Below, piece by piece: positions 55,274-62,534 of a stretch of DNA of 64,000 bases. Source of the DNA: Zobellia barbeyronii (lineage in GTDB: Bacteria > Bacteroidota > Bacteroidia > Flavobacteriales > Flavobacteriaceae). Within the stretch, counting starts at the first letter, position 1. Each line of letters starts with the position of its first letter. The stretch covers positions 434,001-498,000 of the forward strand of contig NZ_JACATN010000003.1 in assembly GCF_018603515.1 (NCBI RefSeq), read 5' to 3'. The notes under the pieces are model-generated. The model was not told the DNA's origin and made no database searches. It was given only the letters and a program-made list of their open reading frames with translations. A program made the position numbers and the translations under genes.

Positions 55274-56143
55274 ATGAAACGAAGAAAATTTATCGGTACA
55301 TCTGCCGCCGCATCGGTTGGATTGGTGGCCTGCAAAACTACGAATGCCATGGCACCTTCTAATACAGAAAGCGTAAAATTAAAAGAAAATATTAACCATA
55401 GTGTTTGCCGTTGGTGTTACGGAAAGATTCCTTTGGAAGATTTCTTAAAAAGCCTGAACGAACTTGGTATCAAAGCTATGGATCTTACAGGTCCGGAAGA
55501 ATGGCCTTTAATGAAAAAATATGGAATTCATTCCTCTATGTGCTGGGGAGCCGGTTTTGGAATTGAAAAAGGATGGAACGACCTTTCTCTACATGAAGAA
55601 CTAATTGCAGATTATTCACAACACATTCCAAAAGTAGCTGCTGCTGGTTACACCAACCTTATCTGTTTTAGCGGAAACCGAAATGGTATGGACGATGCAG
55701 AAGGATTAAAAAACTGTGCAGAAGGACTTAAAAAAATTATGCCGATTGCAGAAAAACACGGTGTTGTTATACAAATGGAACTTTTAAACTCTAAAGTGAA
55801 TCACCCAGATTATATGTGTGACACCACGCCTTGGGGTGTTGAACTTTGTAAAGCTATAGGTTCCGAAAACTTTAAATTGCTTTATGACATTTACCATATG
55901 CAAATTATGGAAGGTGATATTATTCGCAACATTCAAGACTACAACCAATATTTTGGTCATTACCATACAGGAGGAAACCCTGGTAGAAATGAAATTAATG
56001 ACACACAAGAGCTTTTTTACCCTGCTATAATGAAGGCGATTCTAGCTACTGGCTATACTGGCTACGTTGCTCAAGAATTCATACCTACATGGGATGATAA
56101 AATTGCAGCCCTTAAAGAGGGTATCACCATTTGTGACATTTAA
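55274..56143 (+). CDS. Hydroxypyruvate isomerase-like TIM-barrel protein, exported
   Basis: A 289-residue protein from ATG 55274. An ORF extension upstream overlaps DUF3820 on the other strand and is rejected. The N-terminus MKRRKFIGTSAAASVGLVAC contains twin arginines and a Cys, so it is a likely Tat-exported lipoprotein. The xylose isomerase-like barrel carries metal ligands in VIQMELLNSKVNHPDY (Glu), FKLLYDIYHMQIMEGD (Asp and His), FGHYHTGGNPGRNEI (His) and VAQEFIPTW (Glu). Hyi-type enzymes interconvert hydroxypyruvate and tartronate semialdehyde. In Bacteroidota, exported relatives usually act on sugars and are of unknown specificity. Confidence 0.85.
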   Translation: MKRRKFIGTSAAASVGLVACKTTNAMAPSNTESVKLKENINHSVCRWCYGKIPLEDFLKSLNELGIKAMDLTGPEEWPLMKKYGIHSSMCWGAGFGIEKGWNDLSLHEELIADYSQHIPKVAAAGYTNLICFSGNRNGMDDAEGLKNCAEGLKKIMPIAEKHGVVIQMELLNSKVNHPDYMCDTTPWGVELCKAIGSENFKLLYDIYHMQIMEGDIIRNIQDYNQYFGHYHTGGNPGRNEINDTQELFYPAIMKAILATGYTGYVAQEFIPTWDDKIAALKEGITICDI

Positions 56144-56151
56144 AACTTACT

Positions 56152-56178
56152 AACCTCCCTTCGGGGAGGTTTTTTTTT
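56152..56178 (+). terminator. Terminator after the isomerase-like gene
   Basis: AACCTCCC (56152-56159) pairs with GGGAGGTT (56164-56171) over a TTCG tetraloop, then a T-run of 8-9. It is a strong hairpin oriented with the + strand gene. Confidence 0.85.
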
Positions 56179-56287
56179 ACCCCAATAATTTTTTCAAAAA
56201 ATCTTCTTTTCTCTGCACCGCTACCTCTATATGAGAACCATTGTTCACAAATGCGCAATCTCCCTTACCTTTTACATATTTATCCAA
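56177..56287 (-). pseudogene. Remnant of a LytTR response-regulator DNA-binding domain (C-terminal end)
   Basis: Read on the minus strand, 36 codons end at a TAA (56177-56179). They give DKYVKGKGDCAFVNNGSH followed by IEVAVQRKEDFLKKLLG. This resembles the last strands and helix of LytTR DNA-binding domains (short strand, turn with NG, strand, then RKxxFLxKL). Directly upstream the frame hits a TGA (56288-56290), and no further LytTR-like sequence is seen in the next 250 bp. It looks like the 3' stub of a lost regulator gene. Similarity was judged by eye only. Confidence 0.4.
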
Positions 56288-56627
56288 TCACGTCAATACA
56301 AACACATAATACCTTCATAGTTTGAGACTATGATTACCAAATATATCTTGATAAAAAGGAGGTCAGACCAACAAAATCGACAGTTATCAATATAAAACGA
56401 ATACATTTTTGACTATAAACGGCACTGTACTGTGGAAACAACTTTCAACTAAAAAAAACTTTAATCAAAATTCCTTTACCTAGCTCTATACCAAATACAT
56501 CCAAGCCATAAATTCAATTTTACAACAAACTAAAAAAGAGAAGCAGAAAGAATGTTATTTAAAATATGTGTGTATTTTTACCCCAGCATTATTTCTAAAT
56601 AACGACTTTACACTAAACATTATTAAA
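56180..56627. other. Long intergenic region before the barrel gene
   Basis: Apart from the LytTR remnant at its left end, no gene or RNA is recognised. The region is AT-rich. TATTTTTA (about 56571-56578), one base off the -7 consensus, may drive the barrel gene. An open frame starting at 56568 continues into that gene but is upstream of the signal peptide and probably untranslated. Confidence 0.4.
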
Positions 56628-57158
56628 ATGAAAAAGACAATTACATTATTAGCAACATTTGCTTTCTTAGTACAGTTTGCTTCTGCCCAAGAGTTTGAAG
56701 TAGGCACAAATGCCATTAACGCCGGTATTGGTCTAGGAGGTTATTATGGAGGATACACTACATCTACTCAAAGTCCTGTTTTCAGTGCTAGTTACGAAAG
56801 AGGTGTTTGGGATGTTCCTGGTCCTGGTGTAGTAAGCCTAGGAGGTTACCTTGGTTATAAAAGATTCAGTTATGACAATGATTTTTTCGGTAATGATTAC
56901 AGCTGGTCATATACAATCATAGGTGTTCGCGGAGCTTACCATTACACTGGATTAGATGTTGACAATCTTGACGTTTACGGTGGAGTTATGGCCTCTGTTA
57001 GACTTCTAGGTGGAGATGAATTTAGTGATTTAAACAGCAGACCAGGTGCTACCGCTTTCGTTGGTGGCCGTTGGTACTTTACGGATAACATTGCCGGTTT
57101 TGCAGAAGCTGGTTACGGGGTTGCCTTTTTAACTATAGGTGCTTCTTTCAGGTTTTAA
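56628..57158 (+). CDS. Small outer-membrane beta-barrel protein
   Basis: A 176-residue secreted protein from ATG 56628 (MKKTITLLATFAFLVQFASA|QE). An ATG 60 nt upstream precedes the signal and is rejected. Gly/Tyr-rich strands (INAGIGLGGYYGGYTTST, then VVSLGGYLGYKRFSYDND, then WSYTIIGVRGAYHYTGLD) and a C-terminal Phe (FLTIGASFRF) mark an eight-stranded outer-membrane barrel. It is monocistronic, ended by a shared bidirectional terminator. The ligand is unknown. Confidence 0.75.
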   Translation: MKKTITLLATFAFLVQFASAQEFEVGTNAINAGIGLGGYYGGYTTSTQSPVFSASYERGVWDVPGPGVVSLGGYLGYKRFSYDNDFFGNDYSWSYTIIGVRGAYHYTGLDVDNLDVYGGVMASVRLLGGDEFSDLNSRPGATAFVGGRWYFTDNIAGFAEAGYGVAFLTIGASFRF

Positions 57159-57175
57159 GAAACTAAAATAATAAT

Positions 57176-57214
57176 AAAAAGCCCTCTTAGAGTAGAACTC
57201 TAAGAGGGCTTTTT
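57176..57214. terminator. Bidirectional terminator between the barrel gene and DUF922
   Basis: AAAAAGCCCTCTTAGAGT (57176-57193) pairs with ACTCTAAGAGGGCTTTTT (57197-57214), loop AGA. An 18-bp perfect stem between converging genes. Confidence 0.9.
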
Positions 57215-57215
57215 A

Positions 57216-57743
57216 TTATTTAAGGGCTGTTTCAATCTGCCGGTTCCAAAGTATTTGCTTTTCCAAATCTTGAGAAAAATTGGTTTCCCTATCGTATTTA
57301 TTTTGAAAATCATTCAACTCTTTTAGAATAGTCTTATAAATGACTTTCACTTCTGCCTTAGCATTCATCGTAAATTGAGCCTCAGAGAGCCGCTCCCGCA
57401 TTTTTCTAGCGTAGATCTCGGATATATCAAAGTGTAATTGCTCATGGCTTAAAATGACTGAATCGCACACTTCTGGACGATACCATGATTTCCCAGGGAT
57501 AAACTCACTCTGCACTACAAAATCTAAGTATGTCTGACCATCTTTCTTAAAAGAAGAGAATGAATAACTAACACCACTTGCGGTTGTAGCGGCGGCCCAA
57601 TGGGTTTTAAAGTAAGTTCCTTTAAAATCTGACCATTGCAGCTTTCTATCTGCGCTCCAAATAATTGTTTCCTCTTCTTGAGAAGAAACAGTTCCAAACA
57701 CACAAAGACAAAGCAAACAAAGACCGTATTTTAAAGTTCCCAA
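57216..57743 (-). CDS. DUF922-like secreted zinc-dependent protease candidate
   Basis: About 175 residues if started at TTG 57743 (LGTLKYGLCLLCLCVFGTVS, then SQEEE), which puts a clean signal peptide at the N-terminus. The only in-frame ATG (57797) would place 18 unlike residues first and overlap the OsmC gene by 67 bp. The body has WSADRKLQWSDFKGTY and VILSHEQLHFDISEIY; the latter is an HExxH zinc-binding motif typical of DUF922. Substrates are unknown. Its start lies 13 bp inside the end of the OsmC gene, suggesting translational coupling. Confidence 0.68.
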   Translation of the reverse strand: MGTLKYGLCLLCLCVFGTVSSQEEETIIWSADRKLQWSDFKGTYFKTHWAAATTASGVSYSFSSFKKDGQTYLDFVVQSEFIPGKSWYRPEVCDSVILSHEQLHFDISEIYARKMRERLSEAQFTMNAKAEVKVIYKTILKELNDFQNKYDRETNFSQDLEKQILWNRQIETALK

Positions 57744-58135
57744 TGGAATGTTATTACTTTTTCTATATCTGGATGCAAGCTGTAAAGTACAGGACACGTG
57801 TTAGCGGTATTCTCTAAAATCTTCCTTTCCTTATCGGAAGCGATAGAAGGCAGAATCAGTTTCGCTTCAATTTTAGATATTCTTCTTGGCTCAGTAGCCA
57901 TGTGCTTTTTGATTTCAACAGTAGAGCCATCTAATTTCAAATCCAGCCCCTTGGCCTTAATTCCCATCATGGTAATCATACAACTTCCCAATCCGGTTGC
58001 CACAGTATCCGTAGGCGAAAAGGCTTGCCCTAGCCCATTATTATCTACAGGAGCATCTGTAATAAAAGTATCACCAGACCGCATATGTTCGCAGGTGGTT
58101 CTTAAATCTCCGTTGTAGGTTACTTTTGATGTCAT
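57731..58135 (-). CDS. OsmC-family peroxiredoxin-like protein
   Basis: A 134-residue OsmC/Ohr-type protein. The two redox cysteines are in LGSCMITMMG and TANTCPVLYSL, the Ohr/OsmC spacing. PVDNNGLGQAFSPTDTVATG is the family's substrate-loop motif. Such proteins reduce organic hydroperoxides with thiol donors and form intertwined dimers in the cytoplasm. The gene precedes and overlaps the DUF922 gene. Confidence 0.85.
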   Translation of the reverse strand: MTSKVTYNGDLRTTCEHMRSGDTFITDAPVDNNGLGQAFSPTDTVATGLGSCMITMMGIKAKGLDLKLDGSTVEIKKHMATEPRRISKIEAKLILPSIASDKERKILENTANTCPVLYSLHPDIEKVITFHWEL

Positions 58136-58230
58136 ACTAACTTAGGGTTTAGAATTAATAAATCTATTCGCAAGTCCTAAGTTAGTACTACCTCATATAA
58201 AAAAGAAATTAATTTCAGTGATTTCTAAAC

Positions 58231-60402
58231 TTACTCAGCTTGCTTAATACGCAGGTCTTCAAACATTAGAATGTATGATGACTGATTAAAATACCCCGAA
58301 GCACCTTCCTTTTCATAGTCAAACTTACTACCGGAGTATTCAGTTTCACCAATAAGCTTAGAGGCTTCAACCATATTATTCTTATAAGCCAACTTCAACA
58401 AAATATCAAAAGTAAGATCAAAACCACGCACGGCATACCTATCTGGCGTACTGCCAAATCGTTTTTCGTAACGCTTAGAAAAAGAATCGTTTGATCCTAT
58501 TTTATATACTGAAGGATATGTAAAGTGCAAGTTTGATAAATGTGAGTTACTGATTACCTCATTGTCAAAAGCATTGTTCTTGTTCGTTGTGAACATGCGC
58601 ACCTTTCTATCTTTGGTGTTCATTGAGTTCAAAATAGAACTCACACTTGACACCAATTTGAAATTATCAGTTTCTACAAACACCCAGTTATCAGATTCTT
58701 CCGACAGAAGTTCAGTCAACTTTTCAATGTTAATACCAATATTTTTCTCTTCCTGAGTTACTTTTAAAGTATCAGCTCCAGGGAAACCTAACAATAATTG
58801 CTCCTTAACCTTTTTGTTCTTGTCATCTGCAATTATAATTACATGCTGTTCAGCATTACGCTTGCCTTGCACATACTCAATCATATGATCACGTAGCACC
58901 TCATCAGAAGTATAAGAAAAGAATACATTAGCTAAACTTAAATCGCTCTTAGCAGGAATAGGCGCCACAAGAGATACTTTCTTTCCACTTGCTCTTAAAG
59001 CTGTTTCCTTCATAGAAGGTAAATCTAACGGCCCAATGATTGCACCATAATCAGAAAGGTTCTCTTTCTGCAAGATTTCTTTAGTCCTATCAAGGTTCAG
59101 TTCGTTATCAAAAGTCTTAACATCTACTGAAATTCCTAAGTCTGCAATAGAATCTATAGCAACCAACGCTCCTGAATAAAGACCTAAGCTATACTTAAGA
59201 CTATTTCTTTTATCAATAACATTAGCCACACGGTCTTTATCACTCAAGTCTAACTTATCTAACCTAAAAGGCAAAAGAAACATCAACTTTGGTCTGTTCT
59301 GCACATCAATGCTATCCACAAGGTTAATTTTATCCAAAACCAGTGAATTACGAACTTCAAAGTTACCCTCTTGGTCTTTTGGTAGTTTTAGAATCATACC
59401 TGCTTTCAACCCTTGGGCCAAATCTGGATTCAATGCTAAAAGCTCTTTGTAGCTAACACCAAATTTACGGGTAAGTGAGAATTCCGTTTGCTTTGGTTTT
59501 ACTTCGTAAAAGTTATAATTGTCCGTGTTGATTACACCGCTATTTGCTTTTTTCTCAGGAATGCGGATAACCATACCTTCTTTCAATCCACCTCTTTCAG
59601 TAATTTCAGGATTCAAACGAACAATCTCATCTGACTTTACGCCAAACTTCTGCTCCAATTGAAAGAAATTCATTTTTGGAGGAACCGTATATGAAGTATA
59701 TAATTGCGTTTGCTGGTTTTCAACAGTACTTCCTGCAATTTTTGGCAACTTCAATTCTTGACCCACCGCTAAGTAATCATTAGACCCAGCAAGCTCAGGG
59801 TTCAAAACCACCATGCTATCTACGGTAATGCCATACTTGTAAGCAATACTCCATCTGGTTTCTTTAGGAGCTACTTTATAGGTATCAAAATTACTCTCAT
59901 CTATTACAACTTCTTCTTCCGGCTTAACCCTACGGTATTTTGGAATTTTTAAAGTCATCTTTCTTTTCAGCTGAGAAGAGTACAAATCTGGATTGTATTT
60001 TTTAATTGCCTCTTCGCTAATATGAAATCGTTTAGCAATGCTATATAAAGTTTCCTTTTTCTTTACGCGGTAAGACGTAAAACCAACAGGCTGTTCTTGC
60101 TCTTCTTCTCCTTCTTTCTGAACCGTAGTACTTTCCACTTTTCTAGTGGATTGTGCAGCTACAGCCTTAGCTTTACTATCCTTTGGTATAACCAATATAG
60201 TATTAGCTCTCAGCTCATCACCTCGTTTTACTTCCTTATTTAATTTAAGTATAGTTTGCGCATCTACTCTATACTGTTTTGCTATACTTTCTAGGGTCTC
60301 ACCCTTCTTAACTGCATGCGTCGTAAACTTCTGTGCGGACACTTTGCATCCAACAAAAACAAACAATAAAAGCGTTAGGCTAACTTTAAAAAACTGATTC
60401 AT
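58231..60402 (-). CDS. Five-LysM protein with a C-terminal periplasmic-binding-protein-like domain
   Basis: A 723-residue envelope protein from ATG 60402 (MNQFFKVSLTLLLFVFVGC). An ATG four codons earlier lies inside the guaA coding end. The Cys at 19 may be lipidated, or the signal may be cleaved after SAQ. Five LysM repeats follow between about 25 and 350, each with the pattern KKGETLESIAKQYRV ... LKIPK. From about residue 375 the sequence (PKLMFLLPFRLDKLDLSDKD, then ISVDVKTFDNELNLDRTKEI, then YGAIIGPL) resembles a type I periplasmic binding-protein fold. This mix recalls LpoA, whose PBP-like domain activates a peptidoglycan synthase. That parallel is structural inference. It follows guaA by 2 nt. 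Confidence 0.7.
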   Translation of the reverse strand: MNQFFKVSLTLLLFVFVGCKVSAQKFTTHAVKKGETLESIAKQYRVDAQTILKLNKEVKRGDELRANTILVIPKDSKAKAVAAQSTRKVESTTVQKEGEEEQEQPVGFTSYRVKKKETLYSIAKRFHISEEAIKKYNPDLYSSQLKRKMTLKIPKYRRVKPEEEVVIDESNFDTYKVAPKETRWSIAYKYGITVDSMVVLNPELAGSNDYLAVGQELKLPKIAGSTVENQQTQLYTSYTVPPKMNFFQLEQKFGVKSDEIVRLNPEITERGGLKEGMVIRIPEKKANSGVINTDNYNFYEVKPKQTEFSLTRKFGVSYKELLALNPDLAQGLKAGMILKLPKDQEGNFEVRNSLVLDKINLVDSIDVQNRPKLMFLLPFRLDKLDLSDKDRVANVIDKRNSLKYSLGLYSGALVAIDSIADLGISVDVKTFDNELNLDRTKEILQKENLSDYGAIIGPLDLPSMKETALRASGKKVSLVAPIPAKSDLSLANVFFSYTSDEVLRDHMIEYVQGKRNAEQHVIIIADDKNKKVKEQLLLGFPGADTLKVTQEEKNIGINIEKLTELLSEESDNWVFVETDNFKLVSSVSSILNSMNTKDRKVRMFTTNKNNAFDNEVISNSHLSNLHFTYPSVYKIGSNDSFSKRYEKRFGSTPDRYAVRGFDLTFDILLKLAYKNNMVEASKLIGETEYSGSKFDYEKEGASGYFNQSSYILMFEDLRIKQAE

Positions 60403-60404
60403 AT

Positions 60405-61937
60405 TTATTCCCATTCAATGGTTGCTGGTGGCTTAGAACTTATATCGTAAACGACTCTATTGACCCCTGGCACTTTGTTGATAATATCGTTTGATGTCTT
60501 TTGTAAAAATTCATAAGGTAAATTCACCCAATCCGCCGTCATACCATCGGTACTCTCTACAGCTCGTAAAGCTACACATTTTTCATAAGTCCGCTCGTCT
60601 CCCATTACCCCTACACTATTAACTGGTAGAAGCATGGCTCCGGCTTGCCAAACCTTATCGTAAAGACCCCAATCACGAAGTCCTTGTATAAAAATATGAT
60701 CCACCTCTTGTAGTATAGACACCTTTTCTGGCGTAATGTCACCCAAAATACGAATTGCTAGCCCAGGACCCGGAAATGGATGCCTTCCTAAACGCTCTTC
60801 ATCTATACCCATACTCTTACCTACACGGCGAACCTCATCTTTAAATAACATTCGTAAAGGCTCCACAATTTTTAATTTCATAAAATCTGGTAAACCCCCT
60901 ACGTTATGATGACTCTTTATAGTTGCTGAAGGACCGCCCGTTGCAGAAACCGACTCTATCACATCTGGATATATAGTTCCCTGCGCCAGCCACTTAACAT
61001 CCTGTACCAGATGCGCCTCATCATCAAAAACTTCTATAAATGCATTACCAATAATCTTACGTTTTCTTTCTGGGTCACTCTCTCCTGCAAGGGCATCCAA
61101 AAAGCGTGCCGAAGCATCTACACCCTTTACATTTAATCCCATGTGTTCATATTGATCCAGAACATCTTGAAACTCGTTCTTCCTAAGCAGACCGTTATTA
61201 ACAAAAATACAATAGAGGTTCTTGCCAATAGCTTTATGCAGAAGCACAGCAGCAACGGTAGAATCTACTCCACCGGATAAACCTAACACTACTTTATCGT
61301 TACCAATTTTTTCTTTCAATTCAGATACGGTCAAATCCACAAACGCGTCCGGAGTCCAAGATTGGTCCAGCCCAGCTATGTTTACCAAGAAGTTTTCTAG
61401 TATTTTCTTGCCATCTTTAGAGTGATAAACTTCTGGATGAAATTGAATAGCATAAGTACTCTCGTCCTCAATTCTATACGCAGCGTGTTTAACATCATGT
61501 GTACTAGCCAAAACCACTCCATTTTCAGGAAGTTTTTGAATGGTATCACTATGGCTCATCCACACTTGGCTACCTTCTGAAACACCTTCAAAAAATGCTT
61601 CATCTGACTTGATGTAGGATAGATTTGCACGACCATATTCTCTTGTATTTGACGGCGCAACATTACCACCTCCAAAATGAGCTAAGTATTGAGCACCATA
61701 ACAAACGGCCAATAAAGGCTTCTTTCCTCTAATCTCAGATAGATCCGGATGAGGTGCATCATCTGCACGTACCGAGAACGGTGAACCTGATAGGATTACC
61801 GCTTTATAGGACGATAAATCCTCCGGAGGCTTGTTATATGGCTTTATTTCACAGAAAATATTGAGTTCTCTAACCCTTCTAGCGATGAGTTGCGTGTACT
61901 GAGAACCGAAATCTAGTATAAGGACGTTGTTTTGCAT
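60405..61937 (-). CDS. guaA: GMP synthase (glutamine-hydrolysing)
   Basis: A 510-residue enzyme from the ATG at 61937 ([20 protein letters not shown]). An ATG 15 codons upstream is not in the conserved context. The class I glutaminase domain has the nucleophile Cys in [10 protein letters not shown] and His-Glu in QFHPEVYH. The ATP pyrophosphatase domain has [14 protein letters not shown]. The C-terminal dimerisation domain has [16 protein letters not shown]. It converts XMP to GMP. A TATTTTTG -7 box ends 3 nt before the ATG, so the transcript may be leaderless. The LysM protein gene starts 2 nt after guaA ends, so the two are probably cotranscribed. Confidence 0.96.
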   Translation of the reverse strand: MQNNVLILDFGSQYTQLIARRVRELNIFCEIKPYNKPPEDLSSYKAVILSGSPFSVRADDAPHPDLSEIRGKKPLLAVCYGAQYLAHFGGGNVAPSNTREYGRANLSYIKSDEAFFEGVSEGSQVWMSHSDTIQKLPENGVVLASTHDVKHAAYRIEDESTYAIQFHPEVYHSKDGKKILENFLVNIAGLDQSWTPDAFVDLTVSELKEKIGNDKVVLGLSGGVDSTVAAVLLHKAIGKNLYCIFVNNGLLRKNEFQDVLDQYEHMGLNVKGVDASARFLDALAGESDPERKRKIIGNAFIEVFDDEAHLVQDVKWLAQGTIYPDVIESVSATGGPSATIKSHHNVGGLPDFMKLKIVEPLRMLFKDEVRRVGKSMGIDEERLGRHPFPGPGLAIRILGDITPEKVSILQEVDHIFIQGLRDWGLYDKVWQAGAMLLPVNSVGVMGDERTYEKCVALRAVESTDGMTADWVNLPYEFLQKTSNDIINKVPGVNRVVYDISSKPPATIEWE

Positions 61938-61940
61938 GGG

Positions 61941-61948
61941 CAAAAATA
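61941..61948 (-). promoter_or_regulatory. -7 box 3 nt before the guaA ATG (possible leaderless start)
   Basis: TATTTTTG on the minus strand, an exact match, then CCC, then the ATG at 61937. It also argues against the longer guaA start. No clear -33 element. Confidence 0.4.
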
Positions 61949-62050
61949 GCAAATTCCATTCGCCCGAAAAGACTCTTTTCACATATTTATAATCGGGTTT
62001 TTAACAATCACCTAAAATAGGATAACCAATACGATAGAGAACAAGCTAAA

Positions 62051-62194
62051 ATGAAAACTAAAATTCTTACAAATCAGCTAAAAACACAACTCCGTAAAAA
62101 TGAAATAGCCAATATTTTCATAAACTCTAAAATGAATTACGACTCCACATTTGCATATTTTTTCAGAAAATTTTCAAGGAATAAGTCAAAATAG
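62051..62194 (+). pseudogene. 47-codon fragment resembling the end of an AraC-type DNA-binding domain
   Basis: The frame ATG 62051 to TAG 62194 encodes 47 residues ending NEIANIFINSKMNYD then STFAYFFRKFSRNKSK. The EIA ... F-x-x-FFRKF-x(3)-KS spacing recalls the second helix-turn-helix of AraC regulators (EIA ... YFxRxFKKxxGxSP). Too short to be a whole regulator, it is either a remnant or chance. Low confidence. Confidence 0.25.
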
Positions 62195-62350
62195 GAGCAC
62201 TTTTACCAAAATTAGTCAAATGTGATTAAAAACTTTATATAATTATATTTAATATACTGGTTTTTAAATTATTAATAGTTTTCCTACAAACTGTTAAATT
62301 ATGTTAATTTTAGTAAAATTCACTCATTTTATTATCAAATTAGGCTTAAG

Positions 62351-62461
62351 TTGATTTCGGCCTGGCAAAAATTCAAATCTTATTTTCAACTTACTTTACC
62401 CTCTTTTATATTTATCTTTTCGTTAACAGCATGCTCTAAAGATTATGACTTTCTTGCGTAA
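62351..62461 (+). pseudogene. Lipoprotein signal peptide fragment
   Basis: From TTG 62351 the frame reads LISAWQKFKSYFQL then TLPSFIFIFSLTACSKDYDFLA and stops at TAA 62459-62461. It has a convincing lipobox (LTAC) and the Cys-Ser-Lys-Asp start of a mature surface lipoprotein. It ends after nine mature residues. The frame after the stop (EFTAIPTFHQ) is open for a while, so a nonsense mutation in a former lipoprotein gene is possible. A functional micro-lipoprotein is the alternative. Confidence 0.35.
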
Positions 62462-62534
62462 GAATTTACTGCTATACCAACATTTCATCAATGTATAAAA
62501 GCAGTGTTCTCATCAATCAAAAAACGAACATATC

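Larger units (their letters stand above)
61949..62534. other. Long intergenic region upstream of the TonB receptor
   Basis: It holds two small open frames described separately (62051-62194 and 62351-62461). The remainder is AT-rich with no hairpin or RNA recognised. It probably contains the promoter of the TonB-dependent receptor, but no exact TANNTTTG box was found within 100 nt of that start. Confidence 0.45.
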
